Shown: positions 7,442 through 16,250 of the stretch, one piece after another
Position numbering within the stretch: position 1 is the stretch's first letter
How the letters are laid out: every line of letters begins with the position of its first letter
Assembly (NCBI RefSeq): GCF_000315485.1
Contig: NZ_JH992943.1
Location: 391,594 to 455,593, forward strand
Direction of reading: 5' to 3'
Length of the DNA: 64,000 bases
Source: Bacteroides oleiciplenus YIT 12058
Lineage (GTDB): Bacteria > Bacteroidota > Bacteroidia > Bacteroidales > Bacteroidaceae
Translations under genes and position numbers: made by a program
Notes under the pieces: model-generated
What the model saw: the letters and a program-made list of their open reading frames with translations, nothing else
Database searches by the model: none
What the model was told of the DNA's origin: nothing

Positions 7442-8932
7442 ATGGGAAAACATCAAAAAGACATGATCGATGATATCATGAACACTTTCAAAAAGTACGC
7501 AGAGAACCCTGCATTTGTAATCAATGATATCACCTATACCTATCGGGAACTATCTGAAACCGTATATAGAATATCTACTTTAATCAACGAAAGAGAAGAA
7601 AAAACTATCGGTATTGTAGCAGAAAATAAGTTAGAAACATATGCCTCCATACTGGCAGTCTTAATCAGTGGAAAGACTTATGTAATCTTACACCCAGCCT
7701 ATCCCAAACATAGAAATAAAAAGATAGCCGAGTTAGCCGACATCCATTTAGTCCTATATACCAAGAATATTCGTGTATTGAATTTGGATACCCAGAACGT
7801 AGACTTCATATGCACTTCAGACCTGCAAGAGACCATCCCGTCACCGTCTGCCACTCATACGGATAAAAATGGAAATGCCTACATCATCTTCACTTCCGGC
7901 AGTACGGGAGAGCCTAAAGGAGTCCCTATCTCCCGCCGAAACCTGAATGCTTTTTATGTCGCATACAACCAACTGGGCTGGCAATTGGATGAGAATGACC
8001 GGATGCTGCAAATGTTCGAACTCACCTTCGATGTTTCTATCGTATCTTTCCTATACCCACTGACCATAGGCGCATGTGTATATACTGTTTCACCGGAAGG
8101 TGTGAAGTATATCAATGTCATTGAAACCTTGGAAAAATATAATCTCACATTTGCTGCAGTAGCCCCTTCCCTCCTCCAATTACTACTACCCTATTTCCCG
8201 GAAATTCAACTTCCCGAATTGAAATATCTGGTAGTGACTGCCGAAGCATCCGATGTGGAGTTATTGTCAGCTTTCAGAGCCTGTGCCCCCAATGCCTCCT
8301 TCGTAAACCTTTACGGTCCTACAGAAGGTACCATCTATTGCACGGCTTACCCAATACCAAACACTTTGTGCAAACACCACAACGGTATGATTGCCATCGG
8401 AAAACCCTTCGCCGGAATAGATGTGCTAATTATGGACAGCAATGCCACTCCCGTCTCTACAGGAGAAACCGGAGAACTCTGGATCAGCGGTATGCAAGTA
8501 ATGAACGGCTATTGGAATTCCCCGGAAAAGACACAAGAATGTCTCACCGAAGGACCGGACGGAAAAATCTATTATAAAACCGGAGACCTTTGCCAGATAG
8601 ATGCAGATGGTGATATTATTTATTGCGGACGAAAAGACTCCCAGATAAAGCTGCAAGGATTCCGCATCGAACTCAGTGAGATAGAGCATGTGGTGAAGAA
8701 CTACTTCAATAATGAGTGCAAAGCTATCGTTCTCCCTAAGTATGGAGAAAACAATCAATGCGAACTACATCTGGTCGTTGAGAAAGTTTATCTCGACAAG
8801 CAGCAGATAGAAGAGCACATGAACAGCCGATTGCCTTTCTATATGGTTCCCAAGCACATTCACTGTATGGAACACTTCCCACTGAACACCAGCAGCAAAA
8901 CTGATCGTAAAAGAATACTAGAATTAATATAA
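7442..8932 (+). CDS. DltA-like amino-acid adenylation enzyme
   Basis: A stand-alone 496-residue adenylation domain that should activate a small carboxylic or amino acid with ATP and load it on the carrier protein encoded next. Visible core motifs: TSGSTGEPKGV (151-161), FELTFDVS (192-199), NLYGPTEGT (289-297), YKTGDL (about 377-382), GRKDSQIKLQGFRIEL (about 397-412) and the C-terminal catalytic Lys486 in NTSSKTDRK. Length equals that of DltA. At the position where D-alanine-specific DltA has Cys (in CGE), this protein has Thr266 (TAE), so the substrate may not be D-alanine. First gene of a four-gene operon; the next starts 6 bp on. Confidence 0.85.
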   Translation: MGKHQKDMIDDIMNTFKKYAENPAFVINDITYTYRELSETVYRISTLINEREEKTIGIVAENKLETYASILAVLISGKTYVILHPAYPKHRNKKIAELADIHLVLYTKNIRVLNLDTQNVDFICTSDLQETIPSPSATHTDKNGNAYIIFTSGSTGEPKGVPISRRNLNAFYVAYNQLGWQLDENDRMLQMFELTFDVSIVSFLYPLTIGACVYTVSPEGVKYINVIETLEKYNLTFAAVAPSLLQLLLPYFPEIQLPELKYLVVTAEASDVELLSAFRACAPNASFVNLYGPTEGTIYCTAYPIPNTLCKHHNGMIAIGKPFAGIDVLIMDSNATPVSTGETGELWISGMQVMNGYWNSPEKTQECLTEGPDGKIYYKTGDLCQIDADGDIIYCGRKDSQIKLQGFRIELSEIEHVVKNYFNNECKAIVLPKYGENNQCELHLVVEKVYLDKQQIEEHMNSRLPFYMVPKHIHCMEHFPLNTSSKTDRKRILELI

Positions 8933-8938
8933 ACTAAC

Positions 8939-9181
8939 ATGGATACGCAGACTATTTTAGACCAACTGAGCCTGATTTTTCAGGAGATTTTAAAGAGAGA
9001 CAACATCGCTCTCACGAGTGAAACCACAGCCCAGGATGTAGAAGGGTGGAATTCGTTGACCAATATGCTCCTGATAAGCAGAATAGAAAAAGAGTTCAAT
9101 GTGCATTTCACTTTCAGAGACATCGTTCGTTTCAAGAATGTAGGAGACATTTGTAGCGCTATTTTAACCAAAACAAAATAG
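8939..9181 (+). CDS. DltC-like acyl/peptidyl carrier protein
   Basis: An 80-residue acidic carrier protein. The phosphopantetheine site is Ser39 in GWNSLTNM (family DSL, here NSL), preceded by the typical acidic helix and followed by EKEFNVHFTFRDIVRFKNV, the second and third helices. It should carry the aminoacyl or acyl group made by the adenylation enzyme to the membrane acyltransferase. Spacing is 6 bp upstream and 3 bp downstream, so it is tightly coupled in the operon. A phosphopantetheinyl transferase is not in this window. Confidence 0.88.
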   Translation: MDTQTILDQLSLIFQEILKRDNIALTSETTAQDVEGWNSLTNMLLISRIEKEFNVHFTFRDIVRFKNVGDICSAILTKTK

Positions 9182-9184
9182 AAA

Positions 9185-10573
9185 ATGTCATTCATATCCT
9201 TAAATTTTGTCACACTGTTTGTGTGTACGTTCCTCCTATACTACACAACCCCACCCAAATACAAAAAAATTATATTACTGTTGTCGAGCTGCATTTTCAT
9301 AGGCTTCTACCACATAGCCTTTCTGATGATAGCACTTCTCATTTCACTGACAACCTTCTTTCTTGGCAAATGGGTGGGGCGGGCGCAACGTGAGCAGGAT
9401 GCAAAGAAAGTCTATGTCTCAGGCCTATGCTTTCTTATCATAAGCTGGCTGACATTCCGATATGCCAACCAACTGCCTGGCTTGCATTTATTATTTCCGC
9501 TGGGCATCTCTTTTTATACCTTCCAGGCCATTTCATATCTGACGGAAGTTTACTGGAAAGAAGAAAAACCGGAAGAGAACATCATCGACTTCATGATATA
9601 CATGCTTTTCTTCATGAAGTTCCTCTCAGGCCCTATAGAGCAGGCAAGAGACATGCTCCCCCAATTGAAAACAGGCAAACCAACAGACTATTCATCCATC
9701 GTCTACGGCATGAAACTGATTGTAGTGGGACTAGTAAAGAAGCTGATACTTGCCGACTATATCTCCCCATACGTGGATGGTGTTTTCAATTCCGTACACG
9801 CAGCATCCGGCATCCAATTACTGATGGCATGCCTTTTATATCCCATAGAACTATATGGAGACTTCTCCGGGTATACTGATATTGCACTCGGGGGAGCCTG
9901 TATGCTGGGATTTAAACTCAGTCCCAACTTCAACCGCCCGTTCATAGCGCAAACCACCGCCGAATTCTGGAGAAGATGGCATATGTCCCTCTCTTTCTGG
10001 GTGAGGGATTATCTGTATCTTCCCTTATCCTCCGGGATGCGCGGTTGGGGGCAATGGGGCGTATTTCTAAGTTTATGCCTGACATTTGCAGGATTAGGGA
10101 CCTGGCATGGCGCAGGATGGAATTTCATCATTTACGGACTAATACAGGGACTCATCATTTTCTATGAGATGAAGACAGGCACTTTCCGTAACAAGATTAA
10201 AAACTGGCTGGGTTCTCCTTTGTTCAGCACTTTATCCATTATCCGCACCTACCTTCTTTTTGCTCTTTCCCTGATTTTCTTCCGGTTGGAATCTGTTTCC
10301 GATGCACTTTATTACATCAAGAATATTTCGTTCAGCACCCATATCAGTTGGAGAGAAATGAACATCGGAATGCCGGACCATAACTGCATCATAGCAGGTA
10401 GCGCCCTCGTTCTGATTTTAGTCTACGAGTACTTCATGTCCAAACGGGATATATTAAAAGCTTTGGAAAAGCAGTCAATGCTTGTCAGATGGGGTGTCTA
10501 TTATCTGTTAGCCATCCTGTTCTTCACCTTGGGGCAGTTCAATTCCGACAGCTTTATCTATTTACAATTCTAA
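9185..10573 (+). CDS. DltB/AlgI-type MBOAT membrane O-acyltransferase
   Basis: A 462-residue polytopic membrane protein of the MBOAT family. FPLGISFYTFQAISYLTEVYW (about 103-123) and the reentrant-loop region FWRRWHMSLSFWVRDYLYLPL are typical for AlgI/DltB. The catalytic His308 lies in GTWHGAGWN. It should take the group from the carrier protein through the inner membrane, giving it to an extracytoplasmic acceptor with the help of the next gene product. About eleven hydrophobic segments are visible. It starts 3 bp after the carrier gene. Confidence 0.92.
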   Translation: MSFISLNFVTLFVCTFLLYYTTPPKYKKIILLLSSCIFIGFYHIAFLMIALLISLTTFFLGKWVGRAQREQDAKKVYVSGLCFLIISWLTFRYANQLPGLHLLFPLGISFYTFQAISYLTEVYWKEEKPEENIIDFMIYMLFFMKFLSGPIEQARDMLPQLKTGKPTDYSSIVYGMKLIVVGLVKKLILADYISPYVDGVFNSVHAASGIQLLMACLLYPIELYGDFSGYTDIALGGACMLGFKLSPNFNRPFIAQTTAEFWRRWHMSLSFWVRDYLYLPLSSGMRGWGQWGVFLSLCLTFAGLGTWHGAGWNFIIYGLIQGLIIFYEMKTGTFRNKIKNWLGSPLFSTLSIIRTYLLFALSLIFFRLESVSDALYYIKNISFSTHISWREMNIGMPDHNCIIAGSALVLILVYEYFMSKRDILKALEKQSMLVRWGVYYLLAILFFTLGQFNSDSFIYLQF

Positions 10574-10594
10574 CCATCAACAAAAGACAGAACA

Positions 10595-11629
10595 ATGAAA
10601 AAAAACAGTGAGCAGAGTGCAGCCCTGCGCTTCGCTATGAAATTATTCATACTCCTGATACCATTCATCGCCTTATTGGCGGTGTACTTCCTGAACGACC
10701 CTTTCATGGTCCTGAAACGTTATGAACGTTACGATAAGTCTCCTGTGTTACTGAACGAAGGATACGCCGGTTGGCAAATGTACATGAATAATCGGGATTC
10801 CATTACTTTTGATTCTTTTATAATGGGAAACTCCTGTACGATGGCTTATCAGTGTCATGAGTGGGAAAAATATCTGGATGGCGGCAGAGCAGTCCGCCTG
10901 TTCGGAAACGATGAAAGTCTGGCAGCCATCTGCCGGAAATTACAAGCTTTGGATGAAAATGGTGCGGAAATAAAGAATCTGCTTCTGATTCTGGATAAGG
11001 AATCACTGAGTAAAGACCAGATTCAGAACAGTTATAACTACGTGCTTCCACCTGCCGTATCGGGAATGAGTAATTTCAGCTTCCAGGAGAAATTCTGCCA
11101 GGCTTTTTTCTTTCCCGGTTTTCTGTTTCCTTATCTCGATTATAAGATGTTTCATCAATATCGCCCTTATATGAAAGGAGTGATAAATCCTTATGATGCT
11201 ATCAAGGACCCGGTAACGAATGATGCTATAAATCCCAGAGAGAAAATGATTCAGGATGAAGGAGAGCAGTATTGGGAAACTCATAAGAAGGAATTCCAAA
11301 AAACAAGCGACAGCAATTACAGAAATGGAAAATATCGAGAAGATGCACAAGTACTTTGGGAAGCGCAAACCGCATTATTACAAAAAATAGAATGTATTTG
11401 TCAGCTACATAAGACTTCGGTAAAAGTGATAATCAGTCCTAACTATAATCAAATCAACATCAATCCGGCTGATATAGAAATACTGAAAAATATCTTCGAA
11501 GAAAAGAATGTATTTGATTTCAGTGGTGTCAATGAATATACGAATGATATCCATAACTATTATGAGAAGGGGCATTACAGGCCTATACTTGGGGCACAAT
11601 TATTGCAGAAAGTATATGGCGGACAATAG
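10595..11629 (+). CDS. DltD/AlgX-like SGNH-fold partner of the acyltransferase
   Basis: A 344-residue protein with one N-terminal membrane anchor (about 12-31, LRFAMKLFILLIPFIALLAVYF) and a large periplasmic domain. The Ser of the SGNH fold is Ser80 in IMGNSCTMAYQ; a candidate DxxH pair is D318/H321 region near DIHNYY, with a further His at 327 in GHYRP. DltD-, AlgX- and PatB-type partners have this layout and transfer or finish the acyl group outside the cell. Identity to true DltD is not obvious, so the call rests on fold motifs and operon position (21 bp after the MBOAT gene). It ends 9 bp before the convergent GH25 gene. Confidence 0.75.
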   Translation: MKKNSEQSAALRFAMKLFILLIPFIALLAVYFLNDPFMVLKRYERYDKSPVLLNEGYAGWQMYMNNRDSITFDSFIMGNSCTMAYQCHEWEKYLDGGRAVRLFGNDESLAAICRKLQALDENGAEIKNLLLILDKESLSKDQIQNSYNYVLPPAVSGMSNFSFQEKFCQAFFFPGFLFPYLDYKMFHQYRPYMKGVINPYDAIKDPVTNDAINPREKMIQDEGEQYWETHKKEFQKTSDSNYRNGKYREDAQVLWEAQTALLQKIECICQLHKTSVKVIISPNYNQININPADIEILKNIFEEKNVFDFSGVNEYTNDIHNYYEKGHYRPILGAQLLQKVYGGQ

Positions 11630-11638
11630 GGAAGAGCC

Positions 11639-12505
11639 TCACTTTTGCAGAGTGAGCGCCCGCAAATCTTCTAATGTGCCATTAAATACATTCAGGTCCA
11701 CCTCCTCCTTGATGCCGGGAACATTCCCTACATCCGTATGTTGCCAGAAGTGCCACGGACCTTCGTATTTCACAGAGTCCACGTAATAATGCGCAATCCA
11801 ATAAGGATACGTATTGAATACAGAATCATTGAGAAAGCGGCTCTTAAATTTATAAGAAGTATAAAGGATGGGCTTTACGCCATAATGCGCCTCTACACGG
11901 TCGAGCCAAGTCTTGACGGCAATCTTTAAATCATGGGGTGTGCTTTTGCCGATGGTTTCCACATCAAGCACGGGAGGCAAATCTCCGGTAGTAAGCTGAA
12001 CGGTGCGGATAAAGAAATCAGCCTGTTTGTTGGGATCAGTTTTGGGAGAAAAGAAATGGTAAGCACCACGAATAAAGCCATAACGGCGTGCTTGGTCAAA
12101 GTTGAACGGGAAAGTATCGTCACCATGATCACCACCTTCGGTAGCTTTCATAAAGACAAAATGAATGGGGAATTTGGATGCTTTGTTGGAAGTCAGTTGC
12201 ACCCAGTCTATGCTTCCCTGATAATGAGAAATGTCAATGCCATGCACTTCATAGTCGCAGGGCATGCAGACACCGTATCCTTTTTGCCCCGCACAGGGTT
12301 TCCAGCGATAAGCATACGGACGAATGAAGAACCAATAGAAACCTGCGGAAAATACAGCAATAATGCAAACAGCAAGTATAGTGCGTAACCATGCAGGCAT
12401 GATGCGCTCTTTACTTTTCTTCTTACCCCGACGTGCAACGGGTGCAGTTGGGCGGGAAGCAGGTTTCCGGCGGGTTGTGGTTGTACGAGGTTTCTTGTCT
12501 GCCAT
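11639..12505 (-). CDS. Membrane-anchored GH25 lysozyme
   Basis: A 288-residue muramidase hydrolysing peptidoglycan. The start at 12505 (MADKKPRTTTTRRK) follows a purine-rich site and is preferred to the upstream Val/Met-rich extension. A basic N-terminal tail (1-34) precedes one membrane helix (about 40-60), so the enzyme faces the periplasm. GH25 motifs: GIDISHYQG with Asp91, FMKATEGGD, GAYHFFSP, and the catalytic DxE pair in PPVLDVE (Asp181, Glu183), then ILYTS, WIAHYY and WQHTDVG. It has a Cys cluster (71, 80, 83) before the domain. It follows the phosphofructokinase gene but is separated by a terminator. Confidence 0.92.
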   Translation of the reverse strand: MADKKPRTTTTRRKPASRPTAPVARRGKKKSKERIMPAWLRTILAVCIIAVFSAGFYWFFIRPYAYRWKPCAGQKGYGVCMPCDYEVHGIDISHYQGSIDWVQLTSNKASKFPIHFVFMKATEGGDHGDDTFPFNFDQARRYGFIRGAYHFFSPKTDPNKQADFFIRTVQLTTGDLPPVLDVETIGKSTPHDLKIAVKTWLDRVEAHYGVKPILYTSYKFKSRFLNDSVFNTYPYWIAHYYVDSVKYEGPWHFWQHTDVGNVPGIKEEVDLNVFNGTLEDLRALTLQK

Positions 12506-12521
12506 AAATGACAATAATAGG

Positions 12522-12557
12522 AAAAGAAAGGGCGGAACCAAGCCCGCCCTTCCCTTT
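12522..12557 (-). terminator. Intrinsic terminator after the PPi-phosphofructokinase gene
   Basis: AAGGGCGG (12528-12535) pairs with CCGCCCTT (12544-12551), with a flanking AAAAG/CTTTT extension; on the minus strand a T-rich tract follows. It lies between the pfp stop codon and the GH25 start. Confidence 0.75.
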
Positions 12558-12568
12558 TATTTAGAAGA

Positions 12569-14215
12569 TTATTTTGCTTGTTCTAACTGCAAAGTCTTCG
12601 TCGGCTGGTCACAAACTTCCGTAGGTCCGAAGTACTGGATAGGTCCCGGATATACATAGTCCGTAGTGATAGCCCACTGATCGCGCTGAGCGGCAAATGC
12701 CTTGAACGGAGCACCGTCCAGTTTCACCAGAGCTTTCTGGATAACCGGCTTCATTTCGCCGTGACGACGTTCCATGTTCATCATCATTGTGATGGGCACA
12801 CCACCTGCAATCCATTGGTCAGCCGGAGCAGTAGTATTGCGTACAGAAGACATATAACCGGTCTTACCGTTAGCAATCAAAGAAGCTGCCGTATAACCCA
12901 GTGAGTAGCAATAGTCAGCATCGTAATTAGACGGAGCAGCACAACGGCCTTCATAACCGAAGAAGTGGTGCTGAGAAGCGAACTTACCAACGAACTTGCC
13001 TTCTTCTTTCCATGCAGCAAGCTTGGTAGCTACCATTTCGGACAACAGTTTCTCTGTTTCGATAAGAGATACCTGTACGTTTCCATGCGGATCACGATCC
13101 AGTGTCAACTGACGTGCAACGCCTTCGGGCAAACTGGCATAAATAGCTGCATTTTCCGGAGAAAGTTTACGGATGATATAATCACGTTGGTGTGACTTCT
13201 TGATTTGAGAGAATTCTTCTGCATTTGCAGCAAGGAAGTCGTTCAACTCAGCAATCAGACGCTTCATAGCAGGGATGAACTCAATCAGACCTTCGGGAAT
13301 AAGTACCGTACCGAAGTTGTTGCCTTGTGCAGCGCGGTTAGCTACCACCTGAGCGATAGATGTTACCACATCGTCCAGAGACATGTCATTAGCCTCAACT
13401 TCTTCTGATACGATACATACGTTAGGCTGTACCTGCAAAGCACATTCCAATGCGATGTGAGAAGCAGAACGTCCCATCAGTTTGATGAAGTGCCAGTATT
13501 TACGAGCTGAATTACAGTCACGTTGGATGTTACCGATAACTTCAGAGTAAACCTTGCAAGCTGTGTCGAAACCGAAAGAAGTTTCAATCATCTCGTTCTT
13601 CAGGTCACCGTCGATAGTCTTCGGACAACCGATTACCTGTACGCCGCACTTCTTAGCTGCATAATATTCAGCCAATACACAAGCATTCGTATTAGAATCG
13701 TCACCACCGATGATAACCAATGCTTTGATATCAAGTTGTTTCAGGATTTCCAAACCTTTCTCAAACTGGTCTTCTTTTTCCAACTTCGTACGGCCTGAAC
13801 CGATGATATCGAAACCACCCGTGTTGCGGTATTCATCGATAATGTCAGCAGTCAGTTCCATATAGTTATGGTCCACCAAACCACCGGGGCCAAGGATGAA
13901 ACCATAGAGCTTGCTGTCCTTATTCAGATTCTTGATACCGTCGAAAATACCGGAAATCACATTGTGACCACCAGGAGCCTGACCACCTGAAAGGATAACA
14001 CCCACATTCATAGCGGGGAAGTTAGCCACTTCGTCAGTAGCCTCAAACTTAATCAAAGGCATTCCGTAGGTGTTAGGGAACAATTTCTGGATAGCCTCCT
14101 GGTCGGCTACAGATTGAGTAGCTGCGCCAGCCACCGCCTTAACGGCACCCTTCAGCGCTTTCGGAAGTTTGGGCTGATAAGCAGCCCTTGCAATTTGCAA
14201 TGCACTTTTTGTCAT
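12569..14215 (-). CDS. pfp: Pyrophosphate-dependent 6-phosphofructokinase
   Basis: Reversible phosphorylation of fructose 6-phosphate with PPi in glycolysis. The 548-residue length is that of the long plant/Bacteroidetes-type PFP. Motifs: GVILSGGQAPGGHN (72-84), GSGRTK (139-144), GGDDSNTNA (170-178) and PKTIDGD (198-204). The second Asp in GGDD and the Lys in PKTID are the residues that favour PPi over ATP. Later motifs ILIPEGL and FFGYEGRCAAPSNYDADYC are also of this group. It is a single gene with a long AT-rich upstream spacer. Confidence 0.95.
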   Translation of the reverse strand: MTKSALQIARAAYQPKLPKALKGAVKAVAGAATQSVADQEAIQKLFPNTYGMPLIKFEATDEVANFPAMNVGVILSGGQAPGGHNVISGIFDGIKNLNKDSKLYGFILGPGGLVDHNYMELTADIIDEYRNTGGFDIIGSGRTKLEKEDQFEKGLEILKQLDIKALVIIGGDDSNTNACVLAEYYAAKKCGVQVIGCPKTIDGDLKNEMIETSFGFDTACKVYSEVIGNIQRDCNSARKYWHFIKLMGRSASHIALECALQVQPNVCIVSEEVEANDMSLDDVVTSIAQVVANRAAQGNNFGTVLIPEGLIEFIPAMKRLIAELNDFLAANAEEFSQIKKSHQRDYIIRKLSPENAAIYASLPEGVARQLTLDRDPHGNVQVSLIETEKLLSEMVATKLAAWKEEGKFVGKFASQHHFFGYEGRCAAPSNYDADYCYSLGYTAASLIANGKTGYMSSVRNTTAPADQWIAGGVPITMMMNMERRHGEMKPVIQKALVKLDGAPFKAFAAQRDQWAITTDYVYPGPIQYFGPTEVCDQPTKTLQLEQAK

Positions 14216-14397
14216 TTTATCTAATTATTTAAAGGTGTTAGTAAAGTTTCGTTCAAAAGCGTCGCAAATTTCGTGTTTTTTTCTGAATTATGAAAGGATG
14301 CGCACATCAAAAAAAATATGAAATGTTGGTTTATACCGTGGAAAGTACTTATCTTTACCGAAGAAATTTCAATTTATTCATTAAAAAAGTAAAGATT

Positions 14398-14667
14398 ATG
14401 GCAAGTAGAAGAGAACTCAAGAAAAACGTCAACTATATCGCAGGTGAACTGTTCATGGAGTGTTTGGTAAACAGCTTATACGTACCCGGAACTGATAGGG
14501 CAAAAGCTGATAAACTGATGGGGGAAATTCTGGAAATGCAAGATGAATTCATTAGCCGCATCAGCCATACCGAACCGGGAAATGTAAAAGGTTTCTACAA
14601 GAAATTCCGCGAAGACTTTAACAAGCAAGTGGACGCAATTATTGACGGTATCGGTAAACTGAAGTAA
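14398..14667 (+). CDS. Small conserved cytosolic protein of unknown function
   Basis: An 89-residue helical protein. The start at 14398 (MASRRELKKNVNYIAGELF) is chosen because the upstream extension to 14290 is AT-rich and non-protein-like, and an AAAGATT stretch precedes the ATG. It contains two amphipathic helices and no catalytic motif. Bacteroidetes genomes carry many such short proteins; no family name can be given. It lies 9 bp before the acyltransferase gene and is probably co-transcribed with it. Confidence 0.7.
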   Translation: MASRRELKKNVNYIAGELFMECLVNSLYVPGTDRAKADKLMGEILEMQDEFISRISHTEPGNVKGFYKKFREDFNKQVDAIIDGIGKLK

Positions 14668-14676
14668 GCATCCGGA

Positions 14677-15231
14677 ATGAAAAAAGCAATATACGGCTTT
14701 ATCTACTATCGCATTTTGGGATGGAAGACGAACGTGACGGTGCCGGATTATGATAAATGCGTGATAACCGCAGCACCTCATACATCAAATTGGGATTTAT
14801 TTATCGGCAAACTATTTTATGGCGCCATCGGTCGGAAAACTAGTTTCATGATGAAGAAAGAATGGTTCTTCTTTCCGCTGGGACTAATATTCAAAGCAGT
14901 GGGTGGTATACCTGTGGATCGGGGACGCAAAACATCATTGGTAGACCAAATGACGGAAAGGTTTGCAAAAAGTAAGAAGTTTCAACTTGCGATTACACCG
15001 GAAGGAACCCGTAAAGCTAATCCTAATTGGAAGAAAGGATTTTATTTTATTGCTTCAAAAGCGCAGGTTCCTATTGTGATGATAGGAATTGATTATAGAA
15101 CCAAGACGATTTCTGCTACAAAGGCAATAATGCCGTCAGGAGATATCGAAAAGGATATGCGTGAGGTAAAGCTCTATTATAAAGATTTCCAAGGAAAGAA
15201 TCCGGAAAACTTTGCTTTGGGGAATATATAA
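14677..15231 (+). CDS. 1-acyl-glycerol-3-phosphate acyltransferase family protein (PlsC-like)
   Basis: A 184-residue acyltransferase. The catalytic H-x4-D motif is HTSNWD (His35, Asp40), and the substrate motif is PEGTR (108-112). Short single-domain members like this lack the N-terminal membrane helices of PlsC; a hydrophobic stretch (FFFPLGLIFKAVGGIPV, about 64-80) could lie on the membrane. It probably moves an acyl chain to a lysophospholipid or a related lipid. It is the second gene of a small operon and is followed by a long palindromic repeat. Confidence 0.85.
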   Translation: MKKAIYGFIYYRILGWKTNVTVPDYDKCVITAAPHTSNWDLFIGKLFYGAIGRKTSFMMKKEWFFFPLGLIFKAVGGIPVDRGRKTSLVDQMTERFAKSKKFQLAITPEGTRKANPNWKKGFYFIASKAQVPIVMIGIDYRTKTISATKAIMPSGDIEKDMREVKLYYKDFQGKNPENFALGNI

Positions 15232-15273
15232 AGGTATCGACTCCATATCTTCCCTGTAGTTTATCCATATCAA

Positions 15274-15384
15274 CTCCGTACCAACTCCGTGTCTGCTCCG
15301 TAGTATCTCCGTACCAGCTCCGTACTCTATAGATACGGAGATACTACGGAGTTGGTACGGAGCAGACACGGACCGGATACGGTT
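15274..15384. repeat. Palindromic array of ten 11-bp units
   Basis: Five direct units beginning CTCCGT start at 15274, 15285, 15296, 15307 and 15318. Five inverted ACGG(A) units start at 15335, 15346, 15357, 15368 and 15379, again exactly 11 bp apart. The best-paired part is CTCCGTAGTATCTCCGTA (15296-15313) against its perfect complement at 15334-15351, an 18-bp stem. No T-run follows. It occupies most of the spacer between the PlsC-like and omega-amidase genes. Confidence 0.85.
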
Positions 15385-15440
15385 CGGACTAAGAGCTGAA
15401 CGTACAAAGCGAATAATCATTTACTTCTTAGCTAAATATT

Positions 15441-16238
15441 ATGCGTGTAACTCTATTACAAACAGATATTGTTTGGGAAGATAAACAAGAAAATCTCCGC
15501 CTACTCCGCAAAAAGCTGGAAATGCTTCGCGGAGAAGCGGAGATTGTTGTCTTACCCGAAACCTTCTCTACCGGATTCAGCATGAACAGCCGGCAATTGG
15601 CTGAGCCTGTAATCGGAAACACCATCACCACCCTGCGCCAATGGGCGACAGAGTTCCAAATTGCCATCGCAGGCAGTTACATTGCCTGTAACGAGGATGC
15701 AACTTCTTCTACAGAAAACCACCCCTACTACAATCGTGCCTTTTTCCTTACTCCCGAAGGAGAAGCTTATTACTACGATAAACGCCACCTTTTTCGCATG
15801 GGAAAGGAAACGGAGCATTTCACTGCAGGAAACCAGCGGCCCATTATTTCTTACCGGGGCTGGAACATCCTTTTGCTTGTCTGCTACGACCTGCGCTTTC
15901 CGGTCTGGAGCCGCAATGTGAACAATGAATATGACCTTCTGATATATGTTGCCAACTGGCCTGTGCCCCGCCGCCGGGTATGGGACGTACTACTACAAGC
16001 CCGCGCACTCGAAAACATTTGCTACGTATGTGGCGTGAATCGTGTCGGCACGGATAACAACCAAATGTCCCATAGTGGTGGCAGTGTGATTTACTCCCCC
16101 AAAGGCGAACTCCTCGCCAGTGTGCCCGACAACGAAGAAGGTACCGCCACCGCTCCTCTCGACCTCTCTGCATTGAGAGAATTCAGACAAAGATTTCCCG
16201 CATGGAAAGATGCGGAGTGTTTTCAAATTAACATTTAA
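15441..16238 (+). CDS. Nitrilase-superfamily omega-amidase (YafV-like)
   Basis: A 265-residue cytosolic C-N hydrolase with the full catalytic triad: Glu40 in VLPETFSTGF, Lys114 in YDKRHLF and Cys148 in VCYDLRFP. PETFxTGF and the RHLFRMG segment are typical of omega-amidases such as YafV/Nit2, which remove ammonia from alpha-keto acid amides (2-oxoglutaramate, 2-oxosuccinamate) formed in methionine salvage and transamination. It lies 12 bp before the alpha-2-macroglobulin gene, so both are probably on one transcript, without an evident functional link. Confidence 0.9.
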   Translation: MRVTLLQTDIVWEDKQENLRLLRKKLEMLRGEAEIVVLPETFSTGFSMNSRQLAEPVIGNTITTLRQWATEFQIAIAGSYIACNEDATSSTENHPYYNRAFFLTPEGEAYYYDKRHLFRMGKETEHFTAGNQRPIISYRGWNILLLVCYDLRFPVWSRNVNNEYDLLIYVANWPVPRRRVWDVLLQARALENICYVCGVNRVGTDNNQMSHSGGSVIYSPKGELLASVPDNEEGTATAPLDLSALREFRQRFPAWKDAECFQINI

Positions 16239-16250
16239 TAATTCAAGTTC

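Noticed and set aside
7442..8932. Non-ribosomal peptide synthetase cluster
   Set aside because: Only one adenylation domain and one carrier are present, with no condensation or thioesterase domain; the MBOAT and SGNH genes point to acyl decoration.
12363..12659. 98-codon frame between GH25 and pfp on the plus strand
   Set aside because: It mirrors two minus-strand genes and spans their terminator.
15274..15384. Rho-independent terminator
   Set aside because: The palindrome is far too long and has no T-run after the stem on either strand.
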